In this document: positions 52,495-61,668 of the stretch, in pieces | Layout: every line of letters begins with the position of its first letter | Numbering within the stretch: the first letter of the stretch is position 1 | Assembly: GCA_934486785.1 (NCBI GenBank) | Contig: CAKSQK010000001.1 | Span: 496,001-560,000 of the forward strand | DNA: 64,000 nt | Direction of reading: 5' to 3' | DNA from: an uncultured Niabella sp. | GTDB lineage: Bacteria > Bacteroidota > Bacteroidia > Chitinophagales > Chitinophagaceae | The notes under the pieces: generated by a model | What the model saw: the letters and a program-made list of their open reading frames with translations, nothing else | Told to the model about the DNA's origin: nothing | Databases searched by the model: none | Program-made: the position numbers and the translations under genes

Positions 52495-53944
52495 TTAATT
52501 CTTTAATCATAGTCAGGGTTTCGGCACTTTCTTCGTCCAATGCTTTCATTTCTTCCAATATAACTTGTGGTTGGCGTAGAGCAGTTTCTTCTTTTTTGTT
52601 CGGGTTCTTTACACTTAAATCAAAAGTGCTTTGGTCTATGTCTTTTACATTTACTGTCCAAGAGTTTTCGCTATCGGCAAAGGTCTTTTGCAGTTCAACA
52701 AATTCTGCCAAATCGTTTTCGTTGAGTGGATTGGTTTTGCCCAAATTACGGTCGAGGTTCAGCGAATAAAACCAAACTTTTTGTGTGGGTTTGCCTTTTT
52801 CAAAAAACAACACCACGGTTTTTACCCCTGCACCCGTAAACGTGCCACCGGGCAAATCCAAAACGGTGTGCAGATTGCAGTTTTCCAACAAGGTTTTGCG
52901 TATGGCAACGGTGGCATTGTCGGTATTGCTCAAAAATGTGTTTTTAATGACCACACCTGCCTTGCCACCTGCTTTCAAAATCTTAATGAAGTGCTGCAAA
53001 AAGAGCGAAGCGGTTTCGCCTGTTTTAATCGGGAAGTTTTGTTGCACTTCGGCACGTTCCTTCCCGCCGAAGGGCGGGTTGGCAAGTACCACATCATAGC
53101 GGTCTTTTTCCTGTATATCGGCAAGATTTTCTGCAAGTGTGTTGGTGTGTATGATGTTGGGAGCTTCCACTCCGTGCAAAATCATATTCATAATGCCTAT
53201 GATATACGCCAATGATTTTTTCTCTTTGCCGTAAAAGGTGCGTTTTTGCAGTATCTCGGTTTCTTTGGTAGAAAGTGATTTGCTGTTTCGCAAATAGTCG
53301 AACGCTTCACAAAGGAAGCCGGCACTGCCTACTGCACCGTCATAAATTTTGTCACCAATTTTTGGGGCAACCACTTTTACAATGGTCGTAATGAGCGGTC
53401 GGGGAGTGTAGTATTCGCCACCGTTTCGCCCTGCATTGCCCATATTTTTGATTTTGTCTTCATACAGGTGGCTCATTTCGTGCTTCTCTGCGTGGGTGCG
53501 GAAACGCAACTCATCAATGCGATTTATCACTTCACGCAAATTGTAGCCGCTTTGTATGCGGTTTTTCAGTTCGCTGAAAATCTCGCCAATCTTGTATTCA
53601 ATGGTGTCGGCACTTTCGGCACTGGTCTTAAACTTTTTGAGGTAAAGAAAGAGTTTGTTGTTTACAAAGTCGGTGAGGTCGTCACCTGACAGGGCTTTGT
53701 GGTGGTCGAGTTTTCCGTCTTTGCCTTTTGGCATTGCCCAAACTGTCCATTGATATTCCTTGTCAATGATCGGCGTGTAAGTCTTGCCTGTTAGTTCGGC
53801 TGCTGTAGCTCGGTCTTTCTCTAAGTCGTCCAAGTATTTAAGGAACAAAATCCAAGATGTCTGCTCCACATAGTCCAATTCACTGCCACAACCTGCGTCT
53901 TTATGAAGTATATCATCAATATTTTTAAAGGTCTGTTCAAACAT
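52487..53944 (-). CDS. hsdM: type I restriction-modification methyltransferase subunit M
   Basis: 485 residues. N-terminal HsdM_N helices (about 1-140), SAM-binding motif I region KIYDGAVGSAGFLCEAF and catalytic motif IV NPPFGG. It is a gamma-class N6-adenine methyltransferase that works as part of HsdM2S. It heads the minus-strand operon hsdM-hsdS-GxxExxY-AlbA_2 ATPase-hsdR. Between it and corA (53945-54241) there is no gene; the hsdM promoter was not located. Confidence 0.96.
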   Translation of the reverse strand: MFEQTFKNIDDILHKDAGCGSELDYVEQTSWILFLKYLDDLEKDRATAAELTGKTYTPIIDKEYQWTVWAMPKGKDGKLDHHKALSGDDLTDFVNNKLFLYLKKFKTSAESADTIEYKIGEIFSELKNRIQSGYNLREVINRIDELRFRTHAEKHEMSHLYEDKIKNMGNAGRNGGEYYTPRPLITTIVKVVAPKIGDKIYDGAVGSAGFLCEAFDYLRNSKSLSTKETEILQKRTFYGKEKKSLAYIIGIMNMILHGVEAPNIIHTNTLAENLADIQEKDRYDVVLANPPFGGKERAEVQQNFPIKTGETASLFLQHFIKILKAGGKAGVVIKNTFLSNTDNATVAIRKTLLENCNLHTVLDLPGGTFTGAGVKTVVLFFEKGKPTQKVWFYSLNLDRNLGKTNPLNENDLAEFVELQKTFADSENSWTVNVKDIDQSTFDLSVKNPNKKEETALRQPQVILEEMKALDEESAETLTMIKELID

Positions 53945-54241
53945 TATTTATCTCTGTTTTTATCAATTGGTAAAGTTATCATTCTTGTCGGTTCCTGATA
54001 GCTATTGGGAGACCTTTAGATACTATCCGTTTACACAATTGTTTTTGTGTATGTGGATGCCTGTAAAATGGTTTAATTTTTCTCGTTTTAGTCGTCTGTT
54101 TGGTCTTAAGTGTATCGTTTATTGGTATTGCCACCAACATTCAAATATACGCATTGCTCAAAATAGTTAATGGCCGCGTGCTTCTTTTCAAATTATTATT
54201 TGCGGCTAATAAATTCAGCCAATTAAATCTATCTTTCCATT

Positions 54242-55351
54242 ATGAAATCCCAAACTGAAAAATACCTGCGTTATATTTTAAACCCGCTGGAACTTTTTGG
54301 AACAGAAAGAACCCGTGAGATTCTTTCTGTAAATCCAACAGTGGTGCCCGTGCGGGAAGAGGCGGCCAACGTGGTGATCTCGGCTTTTGTTTATGATAAA
54401 GAATCGATCGAGGAGATTAAAAATATATCAGTAGCAGATTTGCTAACCCTAAAAACAGACAATGATAAAATCGTTTGGATTAATGTAGATGGTCTGCGCA
54501 AGGCTGATGTAGAGAAGATTGGCGAGCGGTATGGCATATCGCCGCTGTTGCGTGAAGATATTCTGGCTGTGGGCCAGCGCCCTAAGATGGACGAGATTGA
54601 TGAGATTCTTTTCTGCGTAATGAACATGCTGTATTACAACCAGCAAAAAAAATCAGTCGAACATGAACAGATCAGCCTGGTGTTGGGTAAAAACTTAGTG
54701 ATTACTTTTCAGGATGACCCCACACGTGATGTGTTTGATGCGCTGCGCAACCGGCTGAAACTCCCCACCAGCAAAACACGTGGCAAGGAGGCCGATTACT
54801 TGTACTACACCTTACTCGATACGCTTGTAGATCATTATTACCTTGTAATGGATAAACTTAGCGATCACATTGAAGACCTTGAAGAAGAGATTGTGCGAAG
54901 ACCCAACAAACGCACGCTGGCGCAAATTAATATTTTGCGTAAAGAGCAAATTGTACTAAAACGCAGCATTTACCCGGTAAGGGAAGTATTGGCCAATATC
55001 ATTAAAAGCGAGAGCGAACTACTTACGGAGTATAATGAAAGATTTTTTAAAGATGTGTATGACCACAGTGTGCAGGCTATAGATTTGGTAGATAACTACC
55101 GTGACATGATTATGGGCATGCAAGACCTTTACATTAGCAACGTGAACCTGAAGCTGAATGAAATAATGAAAGTGATGGCTGTCGTAACCTGCCTCATGGC
55201 TCCGGCAACAGTAATCGGCGGCATCTTTGGGATGAACTTTGACATTATACCGCTGAGCGGCCACCACTGGGGCTTTTGGATTGCAGTGGGTATAATGATT
55301 ATAATACCAATCTGGATGCTAATGGCCTTTAAAAGACGAGGCTGGTTTTAA
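54242..55351 (+). CDS. corA: CorA magnesium/cobalt transporter
   Basis: 369 residues: long cytoplasmic domain, then two C-terminal membrane helices separated by the signature GMNFDIIP (G-M-N loop). The stretch LDTLVDHYYLVMDKLSDHIEDLEEEIV is the typical stalk helix. It forms a pentameric channel for Mg2+ (and Co2+). A TATCTTTC box (54230-54237, one mismatch) ends 4 nt before the ATG. The metallo-beta-lactamase gene follows 18 bp later. Confidence 0.95.
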   Translation: MKSQTEKYLRYILNPLELFGTERTREILSVNPTVVPVREEAANVVISAFVYDKESIEEIKNISVADLLTLKTDNDKIVWINVDGLRKADVEKIGERYGISPLLREDILAVGQRPKMDEIDEILFCVMNMLYYNQQKKSVEHEQISLVLGKNLVITFQDDPTRDVFDALRNRLKLPTSKTRGKEADYLYYTLLDTLVDHYYLVMDKLSDHIEDLEEEIVRRPNKRTLAQINILRKEQIVLKRSIYPVREVLANIIKSESELLTEYNERFFKDVYDHSVQAIDLVDNYRDMIMGMQDLYISNVNLKLNEIMKVMAVVTCLMAPATVIGGIFGMNFDIIPLSGHHWGFWIAVGIMIIIPIWMLMAFKRRGWF

Positions 55352-55369
55352 TGCGCTAAAATATCAACG

Positions 55370-56881
55370 ATGAATACCTTCACACATTTTATTGCAGCAG
55401 ACCTGGTTAAGGTTTACAACGGTGCAGACAAAAAAACGGCTGTATTAATCACTGTTCTTGCATGGGGCGATGAGGTTGAACTCATAGATACATCCGGCAA
55501 TACTATTAAGATTGGTCTGAGGAATTTTAAAAATCTTGCAGACGGCAGTATTCTGCCGGTAAGGTCTGAAGGCTTTATTATCAAGCCGGCTAAGATCAAA
55601 CAGGAACAGATCCTTCTTCCGCTGGAGCAAAAAAATGTGCTGCGGGTTTCTTTTGTAGATGTAGGCCAGGGCGATGCTTCGGTAATTGAAACACCTAAGG
55701 GCAAAGTAATGCTGATAGACGGTGGCGAAAACCAATTGTTTGCGCGCTACCTTGCGGCGCGCTATGCCGGATCATCTGCTAAAAACCCAAAAGTGATTGA
55801 TTGTGTCGTCATTTCTCACGGCGATGCCGATCATTTTGAAGGCCTTCCGAAAATTTTAGAATCAGAAACGAACAGCAATCCTAAAAAAAGGCTCTTCATC
55901 AAACCTTCTGTGGTGTTTCACAACGGCATGGTAAAACGTCCTTCTTCAAAAAAGGAAAAAGACATGCTTGGCCCCACAGTGGAGTGGAACAAACAACTTT
56001 ATGTTACGGGTTTGGTCAACCGTTTTGACGAGGTGGCAGAAGAAGAACGGAACCGTGGTTTTAAAGCATGGGCAAAAACGTTAAGCACTTATGAAAAAAG
56101 ATATAATTATCAGATGCTGCAAAAACGGCTAAGCCATACAAGTAAAGGCGATTTTAATTTTTTAGGCGAAGGCTTATCGGTAAATATATTGGGGCCTGTT
56201 GAAGAAACGGTAAATGGTATGCCGGCATTGAAGTTTTTACGCACGCCTTCAGCATCTGTTATAAAAAAAGCCGCTGTAAAAGAAACAGCACCCTCCGGAT
56301 CATATTCGGCATCGCACACCATTAATGGCCAGTCTGTAATATTAAAACTGCAGTATGGCCATGTGAGTTTTTTATTTGCCGGCGACCTGAACGAGGAGGC
56401 CGAAGATTACCTGGTGGCCAATAAAAGATCCAAACCATTAAAGGCCGATATATTTAAAGTTCCGCACCATGGCTCCGCCGATTTTTCAGATGCTTTTTTA
56501 AAAGCGGTCAACCCTTTTGTTTCCATTGTTTCTTCTGGTGATGAAAATGCTGCCAAAGAATATATACACCCGCGGGCAAATTTGGTGGGTGCATTGGGGA
56601 AGCATTCACGCATTGACAGGCCGCTGATATTTGTGACGGAAATGGTGGCTTTTTTGAAAACAGAAGGCTGGGCAAAACTGGTGAAGCCGACAGCCTCGCA
56701 ACCCAAAGGAACTTTTTTTGCTTTTAGCAAAACAGCTTACGGCATTGTACATGTTTGTACAGATGGCCGCCGGATATTGGTGTACACGCACAGCGGCCAA
56801 AAAGATCTGAAAGAAGCGTATGCTTATACTGTAGAAAAAACCAACGATAAGCCGCAACGCACCGAAGTGGTGATCATATAG
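55370..56881 (+). CDS. ComEC/Rec2-like metallo-beta-lactamase fold hydrolase
   Basis: 503 residues without membrane segments. An N-terminal unit of about 90 residues looks beta-rich. The MBL core starts at VLRVSFVDVGQGDASVIETPKGKVMLIDGGE, has zinc motif H150-G-D-A-D154-H155 (VISHGDADHFEG), then LFAGDLNEEAED and VPHHGSADFSDAFL with the last histidine pair. This resembles the C-terminal nuclease-like domain of ComEC without the channel. Substrate is unknown; DNA and a small phosphoester are both plausible. It overlaps the convergent DUF2480 gene by 8 bp. Confidence 0.82.
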   Translation: MNTFTHFIAADLVKVYNGADKKTAVLITVLAWGDEVELIDTSGNTIKIGLRNFKNLADGSILPVRSEGFIIKPAKIKQEQILLPLEQKNVLRVSFVDVGQGDASVIETPKGKVMLIDGGENQLFARYLAARYAGSSAKNPKVIDCVVISHGDADHFEGLPKILESETNSNPKKRLFIKPSVVFHNGMVKRPSSKKEKDMLGPTVEWNKQLYVTGLVNRFDEVAEEERNRGFKAWAKTLSTYEKRYNYQMLQKRLSHTSKGDFNFLGEGLSVNILGPVEETVNGMPALKFLRTPSASVIKKAAVKETAPSGSYSASHTINGQSVILKLQYGHVSFLFAGDLNEEAEDYLVANKRSKPLKADIFKVPHHGSADFSDAFLKAVNPFVSIVSSGDENAAKEYIHPRANLVGALGKHSRIDRPLIFVTEMVAFLKTEGWAKLVKPTASQPKGTFFAFSKTAYGIVHVCTDGRRILVYTHSGQKDLKEAYAYTVEKTNDKPQRTEVVII

Positions 56882-57380
56882 CTTTTCGCTTGTAAACCGG
56901 CACCGTGCTGCAGGGCTCGCCATACATGATGCTTTTTACCACTGGTAACAGTAGGCGTGTCATTTCTGCATAAGCATAATCACTGATGTTCAGATCGCCA
57001 CAACCTTTAATCACCACGCGGGCATCAGCAAAATCTGCCGTGTTGATTTCGGAGATCCTTTTCAGCATCAATCTTTTTTGTATTTCTTCTTTATCGCCAA
57101 CGCCCACAAAGTTGGCAACCGGCTGAAGATAAGTAGTGATGAGCATGTAAGCCCATAGCGGAACGATGGCATCAGCGGTACATACAATGCCCACGTTTTT
57201 ATTTTGATATTGATCCCAGTTATGGGTTTTCAACGCTTCCCTGAAATCTTTTTCTTTTAAGATCATTTGCATAAAAAGATAGTCTTTGATGTCAAAGAGT
57301 ACCACTTCGTGTTCAGGAAAAAATTTTTCAAGATCAAGTGTAATGATCCCGCTTTCGACTATTTTGTTTCTTATCTCCAT
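56874..57380 (-). CDS. DUF2480 family protein
   Basis: 168 residues. Typical stretches: NKIVESGIITLDLEKFFP, VLFDIKDYLFMQMILKEKDFREALK and GIVCTADAIVPLWAYMLITTYLQP, with the end VYKRKAI. The family is almost restricted to Bacteroidota and has no known function; the alternating strands and helices suggest a small soluble enzyme. It overlaps the opposite gene at its 3' end by 8 bp. Confidence 0.9.
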   Translation of the reverse strand: MEIRNKIVESGIITLDLEKFFPEHEVVLFDIKDYLFMQMILKEKDFREALKTHNWDQYQNKNVGIVCTADAIVPLWAYMLITTYLQPVANFVGVGDKEEIQKRLMLKRISEINTADFADARVVIKGCGDLNISDYAYAEMTRLLLPVVKSIMYGEPCSTVPVYKRKAI

Positions 57381-57430
57381 ACAAACAGTAACAAAGCTGG
57401 CCTGCTAAGGTTTTTTTTTTACAGCCATAA

Positions 57431-57459
57431 AATAAAAACAGCCCCTGGTTAAGGGGCTG
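57431..57459 (-). terminator. intrinsic terminator of the PpiD-like gene
   Basis: CAGCCCC (57439-57445) pairs with GGGGCTG (57453-57459), 7-nt loop. Read on the minus strand it is followed by TTTTTATTTT. It lies 43 bp past the stop of the foldase gene. Confidence 0.85.
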
Positions 57460-57501
57460 CCCTGCAGTGCATTCTGGTTGAAAATTTCACACCGAATATA
57501 G

Positions 57502-59640
57502 TTAATAAAACTTACTTCTATTGTCTTTTATTTTTGCTGCATTTCTCAGCGCCTGTAAAGACTGGAAGCGAACCTGCTGTTTAGCCTGCATGTAACGCAT
57601 GGTTCTTTCCTGCTCCACATTCAGCGGCGGTACGGGTACTGCTGTTTGATTGTCAACACGCATTACATACACACCTTGTGTGCCGCTGATGGCTTCGGGC
57701 ACCACTTTATTAAGGTTGGCCTTGTTAAAAGATGCGCCAATAACTTTTGGTTCAAAGCCCAGCACAGGAGAGCCCTGGCCATTGAACCTGATGCTGTCTG
57801 CGGTTTCGATTGTTTTGTTAAGAACTTTGGCGGCAGCTTCCAGCGTGGTAATGTTTCCTATTTTCTTTTTGATCAGCTCTGCTTTCTTTTCGTTGATGAG
57901 CAGCGGCTCTACCAGCATTCTTGCTTTGGCAGGCGTCATGGTACCTTCTTTATTTACTTCGGTTACCAAACCAACTAAGTAAAAATCGCCCACACGTTGC
58001 GGTTGTACAATATCGCCAAGATCAGCTTCATAAACACTTTTGATAAAAGACCTTGATGCGCCAACGCCCTGGATCATTGAAGCCGTGGGTGCAATATCGG
58101 TGGCAATGGCTTTGTTGATGCCTTTTTCTTTTTGCAGTTTTTCAGCAGCAGCGTTAAAGGTTTTTGCATCCTTCACCTCTCCGGCAAACCTGGTAGCCTC
58201 GGCGCTTGCAGCCAGGTCGGTTTCTGTACTGGCTTCAACAGGCCTGCTTAGGTATGCAATTTTATAACCGGTTGAACGGCCTTTTTGCGAAAGGATCTCA
58301 ATAATATGATAACCAAAATCGGTTTTTACAACGCCTCTGCTGCCAGCGGGGTTGTTAAAAATAAAGTCGTTAAACTCAGGCACCATCTGGCCTGATGGTA
58401 CATCTTCATACACACCACCTGTGTTCAGGCTGCCGGGATCGGTAGAAAATCTAACCACCATTGAGTCGAAATTTGCGCCGTTGGCAATGGCCTGCGCCAC
58501 GCTGTCGGCCAGTTTTTTGGCAGTAGCAGTATCTCTGAGTTGAATTTGCTGTCCGGTTTGTGGATCCTGTGTGCTAAGGCCAATCAAAATGTGCCGGATA
58601 TTTACCGTATCAGGAATGGGCCTTGTGCCCAATACTTTAGCAATGGAATAGCTGTTGCCATCAATGTAGGGACCGTATATGTTGCCCACACCCACGCTAA
58701 AGATGGAATCTTTCATGGGCACCTGTATACGGTTGCTGCTAATGTAGCTGTTGTAAAAAGTATTTACGCCCTGGCTTGTTAAAAAGCCCTGAACATCGCT
58801 GGTGCTGTCAAGCGCAGCTTTTAGTTCTAAAATATTTTTTAAGGCAGCAGCACTGTCGGCAGCGCTGGGCTGTGCGTTGAAGGCCACGTAAGCAATGCTT
58901 CGGCTTTCAGGTTGTTTAAAGTCATTTTTATTTTTATCAATGAACTTCTGTATATCAGCATCAGTAACTTTTACAGCAGAATCGGAAACACTGGTATAAG
59001 GTTCTCTTACAAATGAGATTTTCGATATCAATGCGTTTTCGGCATTTTGCTTTTCAATCATCCATTTAGGAAAATTGATGCTTGTAGTTAGCAGGGCGTC
59101 AAACTTTTCGCCCAGGTGCTGTAAAACCAGTTGTTCTAAAAAAGCATTCATCTCGGCTTTTTGCTCGGGAGTACCGCTTGTTTTAATCTGGCTAATTTGC
59201 TGTTGCGCCATCGCGCCATTGTACTGACCGGTCTGTGGATCGGTAAATGCCTGCCTTAATTCCTGCGGCGGATTAGAGCCAAATAAAAGATCATTTAATT
59301 CTTTTGGGCCTATGTTAATGCCGAGTTTTTCAGCTTCCTGGTCTATAAGTACGCGTACAATTTCCTGATTCCATGCCTGCTCATTGGCTTGCTGCGCGGC
59401 CATTTCGTTGGTAGCCATGCCACGTGCGTTCAGCATTTGGGTTTGCTGCTCTACAAGGCCGCTAAAGTTTTGAATGTCTATGGTTTCCCCGTTAATTTCA
59501 CCCACGGTCATAGACTGGTTTCTAAACAGGCTTCCACCGTTTTCAAACGCAAGCATTACCACAAATATGACAAGAGAAAAACCAATGATAATGGCCATTA
59601 CTTTGCCGTATTTATCCTGTATCTTCTGAATGATTGACAT
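57502..59640 (-). CDS. PpiD/SurA-type peptidylprolyl isomerase
   Basis: 712 residues. One N-terminal membrane anchor (VMAIIIGFSLVIFVVMLAFENGG) is followed by a SurA-N-like helical region, a parvulin domain (about 345-445: VNIRHILIGLSTQDP...LNTGGVYEDVPSGQMVPEFNDFIF...YHIIEIL), and a long C-terminal region. It resembles the SecYEG-associated PpiD of other Gram-negatives and would help exported proteins fold in the periplasm. Its conserved parvulin residues are present, so it should be active. Confidence 0.92.
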   Translation of the reverse strand: MSIIQKIQDKYGKVMAIIIGFSLVIFVVMLAFENGGSLFRNQSMTVGEINGETIDIQNFSGLVEQQTQMLNARGMATNEMAAQQANEQAWNQEIVRVLIDQEAEKLGINIGPKELNDLLFGSNPPQELRQAFTDPQTGQYNGAMAQQQISQIKTSGTPEQKAEMNAFLEQLVLQHLGEKFDALLTTSINFPKWMIEKQNAENALISKISFVREPYTSVSDSAVKVTDADIQKFIDKNKNDFKQPESRSIAYVAFNAQPSAADSAAALKNILELKAALDSTSDVQGFLTSQGVNTFYNSYISSNRIQVPMKDSIFSVGVGNIYGPYIDGNSYSIAKVLGTRPIPDTVNIRHILIGLSTQDPQTGQQIQLRDTATAKKLADSVAQAIANGANFDSMVVRFSTDPGSLNTGGVYEDVPSGQMVPEFNDFIFNNPAGSRGVVKTDFGYHIIEILSQKGRSTGYKIAYLSRPVEASTETDLAASAEATRFAGEVKDAKTFNAAAEKLQKEKGINKAIATDIAPTASMIQGVGASRSFIKSVYEADLGDIVQPQRVGDFYLVGLVTEVNKEGTMTPAKARMLVEPLLINEKKAELIKKKIGNITTLEAAAKVLNKTIETADSIRFNGQGSPVLGFEPKVIGASFNKANLNKVVPEAISGTQGVYVMRVDNQTAVPVPPLNVEQERTMRYMQAKQQVRFQSLQALRNAAKIKDNRSKFY

Positions 59641-59880
59641 AACTTATAATATATATATTAAAAAAGGTTGGCAAAAATAGCACTTTTGAAGGTATAAACA
59701 AACAACGCAAAAACTTACTGCGCCAATGTTTTAGAATGTATGGTGCAGCGCAAAACCATCTGCCAAAAGCCGTCACTGCTGTTATGTACCATGCGCCAGC
59801 TGATATTTTATAATCAAAAACAATCCTTCGTGTGCTCCGGCTCCCTATCTTTACACTCCTTAAAAAACCAGGGCTTACAG

Positions 59881-60456
59881 ATGTACAATCTTATTCTCTT
59901 TGGGCCTCCCGGTAGCGGAAAAGGCACACAATCAAAAAAATTAGTTGAAAAATATGATTTGGTTCATCTTTCAACAGGCGATCTGCTGCGCGCTGAAATT
60001 GCAAAAAAAACCCCCTTGGGAAACGAAGCCAAAAAGCTTATTGACAAAGGCCAACTGGTACCCGATGAAATGGTGGTGGGGATTATTGATAACTGCCTTG
60101 AAGAACATAAAGACGCCAGTGGTTTTTTATTTGACGGTTTTCCAAGAACGGTAAACCAGGCAAAATCTCTGGACAAATTGTTGGCGCTAAAAAAAACTGC
60201 TATTGACAGTGTATTGCTATTGAACGTAGACGATGACGACCTGGTGAAACGCATCATCCACCGCGGCAAAACATCAGGCCGGCCGGATGATAACAATGAA
60301 GAGATTATAAGAAAACGGTTTGCTATTTACCACCGCGATACGGAGCCTGTGGCCAATTACTACCACGAAAAAAAACTGCTGAAAATTATAAATGGTTCAG
60401 GCAGTATTGAAGAAACATTCGGGGCCCTTTGCAGGGAAATTGAAAGGCCGGCGTAA
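59881..60456 (+). CDS. adk: adenylate kinase
   Basis: 191 residues from ATG 59881. P-loop GPPGSGKGTQ at residues 8-17, STGDLLRAEI, GFPRTVNQA and the arginine-containing GRPDDN and HRDTEP segments are all present; the long LID zinc domain is absent, as in the short isoform. It interconverts ATP, ADP and AMP. The frame is open further upstream (59740), but the added sequence is not family-like. TATCTTTA at 59846-59853 is a plausible -7 box. Confidence 0.95.
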   Translation: MYNLILFGPPGSGKGTQSKKLVEKYDLVHLSTGDLLRAEIAKKTPLGNEAKKLIDKGQLVPDEMVVGIIDNCLEEHKDASGFLFDGFPRTVNQAKSLDKLLALKKTAIDSVLLLNVDDDDLVKRIIHRGKTSGRPDDNNEEIIRKRFAIYHRDTEPVANYYHEKKLLKIINGSGSIEETFGALCREIERPA

Positions 60457-60458
60457 GT

Positions 60459-60905
60459 TTAGCGGGCAAAAATTGAATCTGCTTTACTGATTCCGCTAAG
60501 CACGGCATCCTTCATTTTGTTTACTTTTTCAAGCTCTGACTGAAGGTATTTTATTCTTTCTGCCTCGTTGTTTTTAAACGAATCATATTTGAAGCCGTTC
60601 ATCCACTCTGTCATGGCGGCATCGCCGTACTCAAGAGCTTTTAAGGTACTGTCAAGCTGCGCTTTATAGGCAGACAGTTCTTTTTGCTTGGCGGCGGGCA
60701 ATTGGTTTACAGAGTCTATTGCCTGCCTGGTTTGCTTTAGCAGCCGTTCCAGTTTGGGCATTTTAGGCATGGCCACATCGTGCCCTGCGATCACTTCATC
60801 AAAAAGGCTGTCCGGCAATGATTTTGTTTCGCCTGCATCTGCGCTTTGGTTACCGCAGGAGAGTGTAAATAAAGCCAGCGAAAAAATAATAAAGAAGTTT
60901 TTCAT
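60459..60905 (-). CDS. lipoprotein of unknown function
   Basis: 148 residues from ATG 60905. The lipobox is FTLSC17 after a short hydrophobic core. The mature part is helical: LERLLKQTRQAIDSVNQLPAAKQKEL...LDSTLKALEYGDAAMTEWMNGFKY and a C-terminal coiled coil (AERIKYLQSELEKVNKMKDAVL). No family is recognised. The start is fixed by a -33/-7 promoter at 60921-60953; an in-frame start at 60959 lies upstream of it. It converges with adk, 2 bp apart. Confidence 0.75.
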   Translation of the reverse strand: MKNFFIIFSLALFTLSCGNQSADAGETKSLPDSLFDEVIAGHDVAMPKMPKLERLLKQTRQAIDSVNQLPAAKQKELSAYKAQLDSTLKALEYGDAAMTEWMNGFKYDSFKNNEAERIKYLQSELEKVNKMKDAVLSGISKADSIFAR

Positions 60906-60920
60906 GCTACAATATTTTGG

Positions 60921-60953
60921 CAAAGGTAGGGTTCTGCAATATTCACTTTCAAA
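60921..60953 (-). promoter_or_regulatory. -33/-7 promoter of the lipoprotein gene
   Basis: Minus strand: TTTG (60953-60950), 21-bp spacer, TACCTTTG (60928-60921), then 15 nt to ATG 60905. Confidence 0.55.
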
Positions 60954-60981
60954 ACGCACCGGCAGGAACTTACACTAAAGA

Positions 60982-61629
60982 TTACTGGTTGGGAAACTCG
61001 GGGAAAGAGTGAGACGTGAGGCCCCAGATGAGCGCGATGCCGAAGCCAATGAGTATGATGCCATTGAGGCGGTTGATGAGCTGTATATTATGCGGCGTGA
61101 GCCGGTTCCTGATCTTGCCGGCCAGCATCACTTTGGCAATATCGGCTGTAAGCACCAGCAACAGGCAGGTTAAAAACAATACCAGCCGCTCCTGTATGGT
61201 ATGGTTGATGAAGGTGGTGGAAGCGGTAAGCCAGAAAAGAAAAATAGCAGGGTTTAAGATGTTCATAAAAAAGCCCGATACAAACATTCTTACATAATCG
61301 CGGCCGCGCATTTCCACATCCATCACTTTACCTTTTTCGTTGATCTTTACTTTCTTAAAAAATAAAAAATAAATACCCAATATGATCAAAAAAACGCTGC
61401 CCGAAACACCGATCACCTGCTTGTGCGTACTGATGGCTTCAAAAAGCGCCGTAAACACATTGCTGATGATGGCAAGCGTAAAATCGCTTGCAGAGACGCC
61501 AGCTACAAAAGCAAAACCTCCCTTCAACCCCACATTGATGCTATGCTTAATGATGGAAAATAAAACCGGACCCACAGCAATGCTTAGCAAAAGCCCCAAC
61601 GTTATTCCTTTAAGTAAGGCTTCGATCAT
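60982..61629 (-). CDS. LysE-family translocator
   Basis: 215 residues with six membrane segments. The N-terminal GITLGLLLSIAVGPVLFSIIKHSINVGLKGGFAFVAGVSASDF contains the family's S-x-x-P-G-P-like turn (AVGPVLF) and the G-x-x-A-x-x-G-x-x motif. LysE-type exporters expel amino acids such as lysine or threonine, or other metabolites. The substrate is not predictable here. Confidence 0.88.
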   Translation of the reverse strand: MIEALLKGITLGLLLSIAVGPVLFSIIKHSINVGLKGGFAFVAGVSASDFTLAIISNVFTALFEAISTHKQVIGVSGSVFLIILGIYFLFFKKVKINEKGKVMDVEMRGRDYVRMFVSGFFMNILNPAIFLFWLTASTTFINHTIQERLVLFLTCLLLVLTADIAKVMLAGKIRNRLTPHNIQLINRLNGIILIGFGIALIWGLTSHSFPEFPNQ

Positions 61630-61668
61630 ACAACAACAAAATAAACGAAGTTTTTAAAAAGCAAGAGG

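Noticed and set aside
46507..53944. The restriction island as a mobile element with attachment sites
   Set aside because: No integrase, tRNA, transposase or flanking direct repeat was found.
53945..54241. Short plus-strand reading frame upstream of corA
   Set aside because: No signal, no family resemblance and no promoter placement; it is intergenic.
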